A DNA stretch of 64,000 nt from Asterochloris sp. CNOR1 (GCA_963969365.1 OZ017747.1:1426001-1490000); one strand, 5' to 3'; positions 36,501-48,821 are shown, numbered from the stretch's first letter. The notes: a model not told the origin generated them from the sequence alone. Numbers and translations: made by a program.

Positions 36501-38820
36501 AGAGGGTAGTGCATCAGTCAGTTCTTGCACCGCAGGCGCCACCGGCCCGCACACCATCTGGCCCAGAGGCCTTATCAACATCCACAGAGGTGGGAATGTG
36601 GGCGGAGGCCAGGCCAGGATGAGCAGCCAGCATGCCTACTTCAGAACTGCAGAGCGGCTGCCTTTTGCCTGCGCTCAAAGTTACCCTCTGCTGCATTCAC
36701 GTTCAGAATAGCCATGCGTGAGGACGCGGCTATGCCAAGACTGGAGAGGTGGCCAGCCTGCAGCTGGCAACCCAAAACCGAACATTGCAGGCAGCTGAGA
36801 TGGCAGTGGCCGGCTGCTGCCCTGTGCAGGCAGCAGCAGTTCACATGGCCAATCAGTCAAGGCTGTAAGCATGCCTACATCCTGACAGCGCATGCTTGGG
36901 CACGCTTATGGCCCAAAGCGTCCAGCCTAGGCTCAACACAGCCATCCCAATGTGCCTGCTGCCAGGGCATACCTGCGCATAGTAGGCAGCTGAGAGCGTG
37001 TCGGTCCCCTCAAAGTTGAGGAGGTGGGCCACCCCGCCCAGCACGCTCTGCTCCAGGCAGGTGCACCCGCGGAAGCCAAAGTCGTGCAAGCGGCTGCCCA
37101 GCAGGGGGCTGTCCCTGCCCCCGTCCACGCTGCGCTCAAAGGCTGCCTCTATCACGTCCCTGGCTCGCCTGCTGTGGGTGGCGACTGTGGAAGGGTACCT
37201 GCAGGGGGCAGCAGATAGTCTCGCTTAGACAAGGGGACAAACAGCGCATGAGAGCTTGCTTGCTTGAAGGGCCTGCAGGCGATGCGTTGCATGGGACGGA
37301 GGACGCACAGGGGGCGCACACCGTGACAAACTCTGTGTTCAGCCTGCATGTTTGGGACACAGGGGCCGCAGTATATGCAGTACTTGGCCGAGTGCTTGAA
37401 CAGCAAGCAGGGCTCCAATGGTGCTTGTGCAAACACGAAAGGGGGTTTCTCATTCTGTCGTTCCTATGGTCAGACCCACTCACCAAAGCATAGTGAGCAT
37501 TGTCTCAAGGAAGGTGCACAGGGGGGCATATTCCCCCTGTGATGTAATCTGCAGCGACCATGCAGCTCCTGAGCACAAGCAGGGCGAGGAGCAGGTGGCA
37601 GACACCAGCTGCCTGAGCTGTGTGGGACACGCAGCATCTGCTGTGAGTGCTCTGCAGGTGCACAATGCGGACATGGTCCCAAGTCCACTGCATGATGCAA
37701 GTAGAATGGTCTGGCTGTGATTGCACCAGCAACTAAGCTCCCACCTGATACACTGGTACATGGGCATGAATGACTGTGCCCTCTGGGAGGGCTTCCAACT
37801 TGACAGGAAAGTGACCTGCGACGCAGTGGGCCAGGGTGTTTTCAAGGTTCATGTGCAGGTCTTCATCCCAGTCTTTCCTGTGCAAGCTCACTTGCATTAT
37901 GTCTGCAGCATGCACGCTACCCACCATTGTTTTCATTGACAAACTTCAGGAATAGGTGCTCGGGGAAGGGAAACTCAGAGAAAGCGGGGGCCATGTGAGA
38001 CCTGCACGAGGGGTGCCCACGTCAAAGCTGTGGCAGACCCAGCTCTTGTCAGCTAACTTGGGGCCGGTTTTAAGCCTATATAGAGGTCGGGCATGCAATG
38101 AGCAGGCAAACGTCAGTTAGCAGAAGCAGTAGCAGTAGCTGCAGGGGTGGGGCCTTACTGTAACATCGCTGCCCTTTTGGTGACCTGACCCCTTGCAGAG
38201 ATAGGCACGCATTAAGTTGTTGCGACACACGGTTGGCTGTGCAGCCTAGACCCTTGCACTTGCTTCAGCAACCTGTCGGCTGCTGGCCGTGCAGCATGCA
38301 GCCTCACTTAAAAAAGAGGGCAGCTTTGGTGACATCTGCCTGCGTCCACTGCCGCGACACAAAGGTTTCCAAGATGTAGCGCAGGCCAAAGAATATGAGC
38401 CGAGCATCGTCCTTGTCCTTGTCAAAGCCTGTGCGGAACTCTGCATACTGCAGCGGCCATGGCATTCAGTAACACTCCAGTCTATGATGTAGTGGCACAG
38501 GAGTACAGCCATGGACGAGCGGTGATGCTCTCACCGCCTGCATCTGCTGGCTGCTGGGATATTGCAGGTAGTGATTGGCCTGCAGGGTGGCAACAAAACG
38601 CTCTCAGGGTCTCCATATGCAGCCTCAGCATTGCCAGTCCTAAAGCAGACAGGGATGACCTGATGCAGCTTGGGAGGTTTACAGGCCATCGGCAGCAGTG
38701 CAGAGTGTCCCAGCCATTATATAAATGAAAAAAACTGCTGCTGCGCCTCCCTTGCCTGTCTCTGCTGCACTGCCTGATCAATGCAGACCTCACCTTGTAG
38801 GAGTCTGTCAGGACTGCCAT
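33502..38820 (-). CDS. NAMPT: Nicotinamide phosphoribosyltransferase
   Basis: Makes NMN from nicotinamide and PRPP in the NAD salvage pathway. Exons read from MAVLTDSYK (38820-38794), through ANHYLQYPSSQQ (38579-38535), FFGLRYILETFVSRQWTQAD (38447-38308), PFPEHLFLKFVNEN (from 38001), FPVKLEALPEGTVIHAHVP, YAPLCTFLETMLTMLW, YPSTVATHSRRARDVI, HDFGFRGCTCLEQSVLGGVA, the active-site region SIPATEHSVMTSW, FLVLRPDSG joined to NPVEVVLMALEAA, GCGVIQGDGI, MAFGMGGGLLQRVNRD, DIMKLPKSDLSKYSLPGAMA, to the last exon VAREWRELPPTADVLSQPLK with its stop at 33502. All landmark motifs of the family are present (DSYK, HDFG.RG, SIPATEH, RPDSG, IQGDG, FG.GGGLLQ). The N-terminus is short; an earlier in-frame start is possible. 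Probably cytosolic. Several introns hold decayed copies of the neighbouring exon. Confidence 0.94.
33900..34230 (-). repeat. Decayed copies of an NAMPT exon end in the next intron
   Basis: The exon ends (minus strand) with a stretch coding LKVCWDKGPVKV followed by gtgagc, near 34225-34180. Recognisable diverged copies follow at about 34150-34095 (same catgct...gggccc...gtcaa layout) and again near 33960-33905, with further ccagcc/cagcagacac fragments around 33870. Confidence 0.65.
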
Positions 38821-39140
38821 CGGCAGGAAGGATTGTAGACAGTCTACGTGACTGCCAGGGCCTGGTGAGCATGCGTTCTGTGCTTGTGCCCTCCCAAGGT
38901 CCACAGCATTGCTTCCCATGATATGCCTGGCTTTGCGTCTTCCAGCAAGTGGTCTGTAGTGATGATGTAAGTTGAGAGGGCCCTTGAGACTCCAGGAACA
39001 ATGTGTCAGGAGTCGTCTGTAGTCCGCGTTCCGGTTCAGCCAAGGTAACTGCCTCATCCCCTGACAACCTCAACAAAGCAGTGCATCATGGCATGAGCCA
39101 GTTGCGCCCACAGCTGCGGCAAAACTGGCACTATTGCATT

Positions 39141-39210
39141 GCAGAGTTGCTTAGTGGTAAAGCACCAGACTGCAAATCTGGGGACCCAGGTTCGATTCCT
39201 TGGTTGCTGC
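39141..39210 (+). tRNA. tRNA-Cys(GCA)-like, imperfect acceptor stem
   Basis: The D arm (GCTT-AGTGGTA-AAGC), the anticodon arm (CCAGA-CTGCAAA-TCTGG, anticodon GCA) and a perfect B box (GGTTCGATTCC) are present in the right order and spacing for tRNA-Cys. The T stem has one mismatch. The acceptor stem pairs for its first four base pairs (GCAG/CTGC) but not the rest, and no T-run terminator follows closely. It may be a decayed gene or a tRNA-derived element rather than a working tRNA. Confidence 0.55.
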
Positions 39211-39724
39211 ACCTCCACTCAGGGTATAAATTGAGAAGCAGGAGCAGTTGGCATGCCAAATGCGAACATGTGCTCAAGAAGGCCGCTAGTACCATCAGAT
39301 AAAGTTCTTCTAACTAGACTTGAATCAGGTTTCGACCAGACACCTAAGGACTTGCTCACATGAGCCAACACTTACAAGCACCGAGCTGACTGCAAGAACC
39401 TGATGCTCAATCTGAACTGAAGCTAACTAATGATGTGCTGAAGGCCAGGCACACTGATATGAAGCAAAGCTTAGTCATAGTCTCAAGCCCGTTCATTGAG
39501 GCTACGGACTCTAAATGTAATCATCATCAAGCATTTCACCCGGCCGGCTACTTTGTCTGGTTGGACCGGAAGTGTTTGCCTCACTGACTATAGGTGCCCA
39601 TGCGGGGGTCACAGATCAATCCAGTGGTGCAGGTCTCCACCAATGTCAAATATCGATATGCAATGCTGGGGCCAGGTGTCCAAATATACATGACTACACA
39701 GCCCCCAAAATTGTGCATTTCACT
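39211..39724. other. Intergenic, no gene seen
   Basis: Relatively A/T-rich sequence between the tRNA-like element and the fibrillin stop. No conserved frame or repeat found. Confidence 0.4.
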
Positions 39725-41011
39725 CTATGGCATACGCTCAAGAAAGAAGAGGTTGGCTTTGTTGTCACGCCCGATGCGATGGCTGTCGTCCACATAAGTG
39801 ATGTCCAGATAGCCCTCGGGGTTGAAGATATCCAGCAACAGGTTGTAATGCTGCTCAAATAGCCGCTGCAGCGCTTGAGGCACCTGCAGATTGCAGACAT
39901 AAGTGCAACGCATCCAGGCTGCCTGTCCTGGGTCTGACTGGCTGCCAGAAACCAAAGCTGTAGAGGCTCTGCACAGGACCAAAGCTGTGTGGGCAGCGCA
40001 CCAGCGATGCTCTGACAAAAGTGATGTCCACCCGCTCTGCGCTGCTGGGCTGGTAGCTTGCCTCAATTGTCAGGGAGCCCTTAAGATTGCCAAAACCAGA
40101 GACGCTGAAGAACACCTCATTCACCTGCAGCCATGTAGCGCGTCAGGTCTGCTTGCACCCTGGGCTGTTCAGCAAGCTGGCATGGGTCAGTTACAGGTTG
40201 CCGCTCACAACCAGGTAGCAGCACAGCTGCACACACTGCAGGCGGTGTTACTCACAGCGTGCTGCTCCTCAATATTGATGCGCTGCTCAAAGTCCCCCAG
40301 CGACACAAATTCTCGAAGCCCAAGCTTTGTTTTCTTGGCACCCTGCATGCCAGCAGGTGCCAATGGCCATGCATGGCTTTACAAGGGCACAAAACTGACC
40401 CGCTGTGCTCAGCTGGCGCACCACTATCCTGATGGTTGTGTAAAGCAGTCGCCACTTGCCGGCAACCTGTTCCAAGTGCTCAGTGGGGCTCTGGAGTGGA
40501 TTGAGGCACTCTAGCTGTTGCATAAGCTGGGCAATATCATCACGCTTCTCTGCCTGCAGCAGGATGTGCCTGCTGGCCAGACTTGCCATGGGACAGGCAA
40601 CTGCTCACAAGGCTGCAGCATGCTCACTGGCACCCCAAAAATGCCCCTGTTGATTTCAGGCTGTGCCAGGGTCTCCAACAGTTTGGTCTTCAGCTCCAGG
40701 CGGGTATGCTGCTGTTCAAGCCCGCTGTTGGTGCTGACAGACTGTGCAGCTGTGGCTTGACAGAGGCAGGGGTGCCATCTCCTGCTTCGCTGTCTGGGTG
40801 AGTGCCCAGGTAAACATTGCCCATGATGATGAAGCCCAGCAGTGTAGCAGCTTTTAGGAGAGGTGTTCCATGTTTGCATCAAATGCGGCTGATCGCTCGG
40901 GGTGAGCTTGTGTACTGATTTCATATTTAGAAGATTTGACTCGAGTGCCAGGATGTTAACTGCCATCAGGAGCATGCTCAGCTGCGCTGAGCAGCCATTG
41001 GTGATGCTCAC
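39725..41011 (-). CDS. Plastid-lipid-associated protein / fibrillin
   Basis: PAP/fibrillin proteins sit at plastoglobules and thylakoids and bind lipids. From the ATG at 41011, exon 1 runs to 40628: a long Ser/Arg-rich leader ([19 protein letters not shown]) compatible with a chloroplast transit peptide, then [19 protein letters not shown]. Next come [31 protein letters not shown] (the family hallmark), [51 protein letters not shown], and [18 protein letters not shown] with FFLERMP at the end, matching the family's C-terminal DITYLDE.LRIGRG block. Later ATGs at 40975 and 40969 are alternatives. The start lies 18 bases below the DDX1 stop, so its promoter must lie within the DDX1 3' end. Confidence 0.87.
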
Positions 41012-41029
41012 TGATGTTTGCGGGGGTCA

Positions 41030-44000
41030 CTATACTATTCCTAAGGAGTTGCCCCACTTCTTTTTGAGCATCCAGAAGGAGGCCTGGGCCTGCGTCTCAA
41101 GCTGCGCCAAGGTCACCACCGCCGGCTGCAGCACCTGCAGATGCTCAATGGACTCCTGCAGTGAGCCAGAAGTTGATCAGCTGACTGGACAAGATGGGCC
41201 ATTAGCCGCATCACATAGCAAAGTGGAGCAGACAGGTGCAAACCTGTGTGTACTGCGAGGTCTCCTTGGCCTGCCCGTACCCCCCACCGGTGGCTGCAGC
41301 CTTGATCCTCTCCTCTATGTTGGCTGGCAGGCTCAGGTCTGCCCCTAAAGGAGTGACCTCCTGTTTCAGGCGCGCCTCAACCTCCTGCAGCAGGCCAGCC
41401 AGCTGCTTGGGTCCATGTCCAGGACCGACCGCACTAACTAGTCAGGTCTAGCACAGAGGAGCTAGCAGACATTGCAGGTATGGCCAGCAGTCAACAGGGT
41501 AGCGTGCAGAGACATTCAGAAGGCCTAGAGAGCCCACAGCTGGCGTGCAGCAGGCTGCACAGAGGCTGCTGAAGACAGCCAGGTGGTCCTATCCCAGCTG
41601 AAAGAATGGTGCAGCCCCACAAGCAAAAGGTGGCAAACAAACCAGCGATCCCCTGATATGCATGCTCACAAGCAGCCACAACAGGCGGGGCGCTGACCAA
41701 TCACGATGCAGCTGGGGGAGGGCCTGCAGACCTGCACTCAACACCTGCCGCCATGCGCACCCACGAACATGCCTCCTGACAGCAGGCGCAGCCACTGCAG
41801 GCAGCGCCTGAACCGAAGGTGTGCAGGCATACATGCTGCCCCACCTGCAGCAGCTCTGGCTCATTGTACCAGATGGTGTGGCCCCCCTGCTCATTGGTGC
41901 GCACGTCCTGGGACTTGGGCTTCAGCCAGGGCTTGTACCCCTTCTGCGAGCAGTACCACACCTTCTCCGGCACTGTGGCCACCAGGCTGATGGCCAGCCC
42001 TAACGAGCCAGCTCGCCCTGCAATGCAATAAGCACGGCCAGGTGGGCAGCTGGCTGATGGCCGGCCCCAGGGAGCAGCCTGGCATGCACGAGGTAGACAG
42101 CACAGTTGAGCATTACAGCACACCTTCTTGCCCACTGCACAGCAGCACGCTGATAGCGGCCTTGCACCGCAGCACATGGTAACAGCCATGCACTGCAGCA
42201 CGCTGAGGCAGATGCGCGACATTCTGTGGAGCAGTTGGCCCATGGTGCTGCAGTGCATGGCTTGTTTGATGTGTCGTGGTGCCCGGCTGCTTTCAGTGGG
42301 GCAGTTGGCCCGGGGGCACAGCTTGGCCAGGCATAGCAACAAGAGTTGATACCCAATGGTTGCATCTGTGAAGCAACCGCAACAGCAACAGCAGCAGCAA
42401 GTCAAGCCAGCAGGACTCAGACACAAGCCTTGATCTGCAGGGGACCCTGCACAGCAGAGGCAGTAAGCCCACAAAGCAACAGCAAGGCATACGAGCATGC
42501 CTCGCCCACTGTATGCATGTGGTTGTCTGTGCAGCAACAGCCAGGCAGACCAAACAGAAGCAACAGCATGAGTCAGCATGGCTCACCCACACGCCCCACT
42601 CGGTGGATGTAGTCCTCTGAGCGGTCTGGCAGCGTCATGTTGACCACATACGGCAGACCAGCAATATCAATGCCACGAGCAGCCACATCGGTGCAGATGA
42701 GGAAGCGAATGTCGCCATCCTTGAATGCTGCTAGGGCCTCCCTGCGCTGATCCATGCTGCGCTGGCCTGCAGCAGATCATGTGGTGTATCCAGGCAGCAC
42801 GCAAGAAGAGTAGGGCTCTAAGCCAGTGGAGCTCCAGATGGGGCCTCCCTTGGGTATGTGAGAATGAGAGAGGACAGCAGAGCAGAGCAGCAAACCCCTG
42901 CAAGCATGTTGCAGGCATGCAGCGAAACGCCTGCCAGCACATTGCAGGCAAGCAGCCGTGCAGCAGGCTTCCTGGTGAGCAGAGCCACTTTGTATGCAAT
43001 GGCCAGCGAGCCAGTGTGAAGAAACAGCATTGCCGCATATTTGCTTGAGCCAACACAGCGCAGCAGCGAACAGCTGACAGCTCGAGGCAGGCAAGCAGCA
43101 GTGCAGCATGCATGGCAGGGCACCTTGTATGCATCTATCAGCAAGCAGGCACTTGACAGACAGCATTGCTGAGTGTTAGCCAGGGAGTCAACAGAGCGCA
43201 GCAGCCCAGACCTGCCAGGGCAGGGCAGGCAAGCAGCACTGCAGCAGGCTTGACAGCAAGCATACAGCATTGCGCACACACCTGCCAACACGAGGCATGA
43301 GTACGGGTTCTCCTTGCCCTTCTCCATCTTTCCCTTGAAGCGTGACCCACCACCCAAGTTGGCCAGGAACTGCTCCAAGTTGTCACAGTCAAAGTTGGTT
43401 CTGCATGCAGGCAAGAAGTTGCTCGGTACTCGTGCAGCAGCCAGCACTCACTCTGGGCAATGCCTGCCCAAACAACCAGCAGGCAGCTTTGCAACACAGG
43501 GGAGCCTGACTGATGGCCGCGCAGCTGGCAGCTGTGTACGGTGCCCAGCTGCTGGCAGCAGAGTCCTAACCCCCTGCAGGGGAATGGGTGTCAACCAAGA
43601 GCCCACTGCTAAAGCTTGATAACCGCCTCAGACCATTTCTCATAGACTGTTGGCAAGCACCGTATCCAGGCCCACAGCCCCCTCACATGCACAATGCAAG
43701 ACTTGCGGGCATCAGCCATCGGCACTCTGACACAAGGCTGACAACAAACCCCCCTAGCAGAAGGTGAGACACCGCTCGATGTTGTAGGTACCAGTGGAGG
43801 ACACAGTGCTTAGCCTCCAACGGGTTGTCTGAGGCCTCCGGCAAGCATGCAGGTCCCTGATCAGGGCCTCACCTGCTTGCACAATGTGGCAACAGGCACT
43901 GCGGGGCAAGGCCCACCTGCAGAAGATGAGGCACTGCTCCATCTTGTAGGTGTCGATCACGCGCTGCAGCACCCTTTGCTTGAGCCTCTTGACGGCCTCC

Positions 44001-47000
44001 GACCAGTTCTCAGGCGTGTCCAGCTGGGGCCCAATGGTGTCAAAGGTATGGACGTTGTCAGTGATGGCCTTGGGCTCAGACTGCAGCCAGCTGCGGTCCT
44101 CCTGCGGATTGATGGGCACTTGCACATGGTCCACAGTGTCGGGCACATGCTCCTTGCCCTGCAGACATGAGAGAGACTCAGCAGTCTTGCAGCTGTGCTT
44201 GCATCAAATGGTCAACTGCAGTGAGTAGCGTGGCCAGCCATGGAGGGGCAGCATTGTTGCAGCTGTGCACCAGATGGCAGGCAGACCACATGCAGGTCCC
44301 TGCCACCTGCACGAGAGGGCTGGTCATTGCATGGCAGGTGGCTCGGGCCATTGCCTGCGCTGCAGGCTGCTCACCTTCAGGTCCACCAGCATGGGGTTCT
44401 GGCACAGCTTCTCAGCCATGCTCTTGACCTCCTCAGAGTGCAGGGTGGCTGAGAACATGAGGACCTGCAGGCACAGGTGGCTAGTAGCACGAGGGGGCCA
44501 GCATATGCCACCAGTATAAGAGCGTGAGAAGCTTTCAAAGCTGGTTGGACGCAGCAGACCTGATGTGGCACAGCAGCAGCAGTCTCACTGACCTCTGCCA
44601 AAGCGGAGGCATGTGACCGGAATCAGCAGCCAAAACGTCACGGGCTGTCAGCTTGCCAGCAGTCATGCGGGGCGCAGTACGCCTTAGAGTGCCCTGACGA
44701 GGTCTGACATGCGGCTGGCTTACCCGCAGGCGCTGGGTGCCCAGCTTGTCCCGTCTGCTGCCAGAAGCTGCTCTGCCAGGCAAGGCATGCAGCCAGATGC
44801 TGCAGCTCACCTGCAGGCGCTGGGTACCAGTGGCCGCCTTGGGGAACTTGTTGAACATCTTGAGGATGACATCCTGGTTGCTGGGGTCCAGCAACCGGTC
44901 AGCCTCGTCCAGCACAAAAAACTTGACAGAGTCGGTGGCCAAATTGCCCGATTCGATGAAGTCCATCACCCGGCCTGCAGGGGTGATGCACGAGCAGGGT
45001 CTCAGCTGCACCAGCGAGTGCTGCCTGTGCCAAGGAACAGTGCTCAGGTGCTGCTGGCATCCATTGCCTGCCCTGCAGCAGCGGGGATGGAGAGCAAAGA
45101 CTCAACTCTCGTCACGGGGTGCTTTCTGGGCCGAGTAGCAGTGCTGCTGCTCAAACTGATAAGGACCAAATGCAAGAGGCCGGCCCTGTCCAAGCCACTT
45201 TGCTGCTCAGCTGACAGTCAGCTTGCCCTGCCTGGCTTCCCGCATGCCAGTCAGCAAGCCAGGACCACGCCTGTCTAAGATGCCCTTAGGCAGTGAGCTA
45301 GTGAGCAGCAGCCAACAGCAGGCAAGTGCTGAAGCCGGGGCAGACATGACCTGGGTCGTCAACCCAGCAAGAATGCTCCCTTGGCGGTGCTCAACCCACC
45401 TGGTGTGCCAGTGACGATATCGACTCCCTCCGTAAGGGCGCGATTGGCCTCCTTCGGGTTGATGCCACCCATGATCAGCACTGTTGTCAGGCGCGGGTTG
45501 GCCAGGTGCTTGCTGAAAGAGCCAAAGGCGGTGTGGGTCTGCTCAGCCAGATCCTTGGTGGGCTCCAGGACGATGGCGGTGGGCTTGTGCTGCCCTTGAT
45601 TGCCACTCTGGGACACTGAGAAGTCCTCCCCTGCGCGTGTACAGCTCTGCTAAGTACAGGGTATATACAAAGACGCCTGCTGCCCTGGACCAGTGAGATG
45701 ACCTCCACTGCACACGGCTGAGCGCACTGAGCCCCGAGCAGATCATATGCGACTGCCTCAACTGCTGCACAGGCCGGGGTTGCCCTGGGAGGTTCCCTTT
45801 GTACAGGCATATCAAACAGGATACTGTATCTGAGTAACCTCATTGTTGTCTGTCACGGCTATTGGCATTGTGCATGACATGCAGGGTGTACGCCAGTGCA
45901 TTGTCAAGGACAATGCTGTTCGGTGGCGGCAGCCCACTGTTCACAAGCCAGACTCAGCAGCCCAATTACTTCAGTCATCTGGATCATGAGCACATCGCTG
46001 GCCAGCAGCTTCTAGGGGATTCCTCAGGGACACGCAGAGAGAGCAGGTGAATGCGTCATGCAGGCCTGCCCACCTGTAACTCGAAAATAGCTGGGCAGGT
46101 GGAAGCTACAGTCAGGAAGCACCATGGTGCAGCCCGAGCGCCAGGCATCTGCTGGGTTGGGCAGACTGTTTGGCAATAGGACATGCCATGCACATCTTGC
46201 GAGAATCTCCACAGGTCTCACAAAGAGCCAAAATTACTTCACCCCTCTGAGGCTGCCCACCTGTCTCAGTGCAGCTGGCAGGGGCCGCCCATAGCCCCAC
46301 GGCCCCCTCCGGCGGCCCAAACCTCAGCGCATCTGCCCCAAAGTTGACCGCCAGCTCTGCATTCTTGAGGCAGATTGCTGGGTACAGGGCCTTCCCGTGC
46401 AGCTTCTGGGGGACCTGCAGAGCAAAAGTGCATGGTCAGCACAGCTCTGTGCACGGCAACAGTGTGCAGTTTGGTTGTGGTGGCTATACTTGGGCCGTTG
46501 AGTGTCAGCTGCTGCCGGCCAAGGTCTTTACTTCACCTCCATGCAGTAGTGAACAAGAGTACAGCAAAGCATGGCTGAGTTCAAACTCAGAAGGGCACAA
46601 ATTGAGAAGATGTGAACCTGAAAGCCGCTCTGAGAGGCGCCCCTTGAAAGCCCGGCAGTGTGCAGGTGGGCGACACTCAGCACCAGATGGCACATACCCA
46701 AAGCACCACATGAGCCAAGTGGCTCAGTTTGCTGCCTATGACATGCTCTAAGCGCATATGCACCTGAAATGCCACGCCAAGGGGTGCTCCATTCTTGAAG
46801 TAGCTGATGGAGTGGGAGTTGTTATCCAGCAGGCAGCCCACCACATCGTTCTGGCCATAGGAGTCACCGTAGTCCTCAAACTGGCGGTTGTGGGACTTTT
46901 TGCCTGCAGCATGTGCAGGGAATGTGGATGAGATGCCCAAGCAATCCAGCAGCTGGGCAGCAGGAGTGTGCTGCAGTGGGGCCGCAGCCTGCCGCAGGTC

Positions 47001-48177
47001 AACACATTGCGTTCAGCAGCCCCACGCACTTGCACAGCTGGGCCGCATGCAGCAGTGAAGCTTCTTGACTGCCATGCGCCCCCCTTTCAATTGCTGAGGT
47101 TGCAGTGTGAATGCAGAAGGGGCACCCCTGTGGGCAGAGCTTCAGGGCAGGCGGTCCCACCTGTGCCACCAAATCCAAAGCTCATCTGGTCAGTGCCCAG
47201 GTCCAATGTGGCATTCCTGGTGGCCCACCCAACTCTGCACAGCCCCTCATCAGCCACCGTGATTTCATAGTACACCTTGCCAGCCCTGGCACCCACTGAG
47301 CCCCGGCAGCCTGCCCAGGCCCGCTCTGAGCGCGCCTGGCACCTCAGGCCTGCAAATCAGGCAGCTCCAGGCGTTCCGTTGCACGCCAGGAGCGCCTGGC
47401 CATTTGCGGAACAGCGTGCATGGCACAGCCCTGGCACGTCAAGGCAGACAGTGCAGGAACTTTTCATTGCAAAGGCGCGGGGGCATGGCTTGCTGGCATG
47501 GTGCAGCCAGCATGCCACGTGATGAGCACATGGCCCACCATCTGGGCTGACAGCCAGGGCTGGATCCCTGTCCTCAGCGCTGAGGACACACTCCACTGGG
47601 GGTGCACTCTGCCGCCTGCAGATGCACCTGAAAGGCTCAGCCTGACCTGGCTTCTGCTCCCGATCAAGCAACCAGGTGTCATTGCAGGCGCGCTGCAGCT
47701 TGCAGCTTCTCAATTTTGCTGCAAGTCGGCCAGCCTCCCTGGCAGCACAGGCAGCAAAGCAAGTCTGGCCTCCAGCACTGGCAGCAGACTCACGAAGCAG
47801 CCTTGGTGGGTCCCTCCTGGCGCTCCACAATGCTCTCATGCACAATTTGCAGAATTGGCAGGGCAAAGGCCCCGGTCTTGCCGCTGCCCGTCTCTGCCGC
47901 AGCCATGACGTCTCCGCCGCCCAGGATGAGAGGCAGCGCCTCTGACTGCACAGGAGTGGGCAGCCTGCAGGCCGAATGGAGTGAATTGGGATGAGGCACT
48001 GCCCCAGAGAGAGTATGAGGGGCTGCAAGGATCTCGAGCAGAAGCCACCTGTACAGCTTGACCATAGCAAGCCAGGTTCAAGCTACAGTCTCACCGCCAG
48101 CCAAGCTCATCAATTGCCTGGACCAGCTCGTCCTTCAGGCCCATGCCTGAGAATGAGTAGTCACCAGCAGTTGCCAT
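41030..48177 (-). CDS. DDX1: DEAD-box RNA helicase DDX1 with SPRY insert
   Basis: DDX1 acts in RNA and tRNA-ligase-complex metabolism in animals. Exon 1 (48177 down to about 48093) reads [20 protein letters not shown]. The Q motif and Walker A follow ([25 protein letters not shown]). The SPRY domain is inserted after motif I, as only in DDX1: [40 protein letters not shown]. Then [21 protein letters not shown] joined to [10 protein letters not shown], the DEAD box [67 protein letters not shown], and the motif-VI exon YIHRVGRVG. The C-terminus [47 protein letters not shown] matches the DDX1 tail; stop at 41030. The full domain order is present. Introns are long and carry repeats of adjoining exon ends. 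Confidence 0.94.
42885..43290 (-). repeat. Three-unit array of about 140 bp in a DDX1 intron
   Basis: Reading the minus strand from the donor after SCLVLAG, the block gcaatgctgt...gctgcttgcctgc...gctgctgcgct recurs three times (starting near 43277, 43171 and 43037), each followed by diverged but alignable sequence including gcatacaa(g/a)gtg. Confidence 0.6.
43765..43985 (-). repeat. Decayed copy of the DDX1 MEQCLIFC exon end
   Basis: The exon end coding [11 protein letters not shown] (about 43915-43950) has a diverged copy about 155 bases downstream on the minus strand (about 43761-43795) reading [11 protein letters not shown], also followed by a possible donor. Confidence 0.7.
44725..44850 (-). 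repeat. Decayed copy of the DDX1 TGTQRLQ exon end
   Basis: The exon end caaggcggcc-actggtacccagcgcctg (minus strand, about 44845-44812) recurs about 85 bases on as gggcacccagcgcctg (near 44745-44725), again followed by cgggtaag, a plausible second donor. Confidence 0.6.
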
Positions 48178-48535
48178 GTTGATCCCCTGATGTTGTGCTG
48201 ACTGTTGAAAACTACCTTTTGATGGGGGGACAGACAGTGACGCCTTTCAGTTCTACAGCGAGTAGCGAATCATGTCGCCTAGATGTGATTGAAGCAGACC
48301 TATAGTAAGCCATGTGACGCCCCGCAACATGGCGTGAACTTTCAAGGCCTGCTCCGCGGCAGACCTCAGTCCTGGTGCTCATGCCCCACTTAGCCTTCTC
48401 GGTGTATGACAGGTTTGAGGTCAATGAGCATCCCTCCTGACCGGCACCCCATGTCAGCTGGTCACCATGCCATATCGCTGCCCTGCCTTACCAGCACTTC
48501 AGTGAGCAGCGGCAACACTTCGTGGCACACATATA
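48178..48535. promoter_or_regulatory. Divergent intergenic region upstream of DDX1
   Basis: Lies between the DDX1 start and the first clear exon of the next (+) gene. No conserved coding frame; it must contain the DDX1 promoter and probably the 5' end of the gene at 48.5 kb. Confidence 0.4.
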
Positions 48536-48821
48536 GCCGCACAAACGCAAATGCAAGGGGTGGGACCTCTTGACAGACGCTGAAAAGGACCCAGACAGCG
48601 ACCGCATCACGAAGGAAGAGTTTGAGGAGGCACTGGCTGCAGCAAAGGCGCAGAAGGTTTGTGAGTGGCATTCCCGCTCACTAGGGGGCTTGCCTCCCTC
48701 GGGCCCACATCTCTCACTGACCTGCAGAGGAAGCGGGAGGAGGAGGCCCAGGCCAAGCCGAATGCTCAGGCACCTGCAGTTGTGTCAGAGCCATCACGTA
48801 TTGGCTTGAAGGACATTGAGG
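48536..48821 (+). CDS. Unrecognised partial gene, two exons with charged helix
   Basis: An exon after an atatag acceptor reads HKRKCKGWDLLTDAEKDPDS, DRITKEEFEEALAAAKAQK, ends at about 48657 (AAG|gtttgt), and continues after ctgcag (48727) as RKREEEAQAKPNAQAPAVVS, EPSRIGLKDIE, followed by gtgagc. The join is in phase. The segment is highly charged and helical. I cannot find the start exon or the 3' end with confidence, and do not recognise the family. Confidence 0.45.

Noticed and set aside
38000-38120. Possible TATA-like element (tatataga) as a promoter
   Set aside because: It lies in an intron of the NAMPT gene, between two exons that join in phase.
39263-39294. Continuation of the tRNA-like sequence into a SINE body
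   Set aside because: No poly-A tail, no target-site repeat and no second copy visible in this window.
40800-41450. Reading the [19 protein letters not shown] exons as the N-terminus of the fibrillin gene
   Set aside because: They match the conserved C-terminus of DDX1 and end in a stop at 41030; the fibrillin starts below that.
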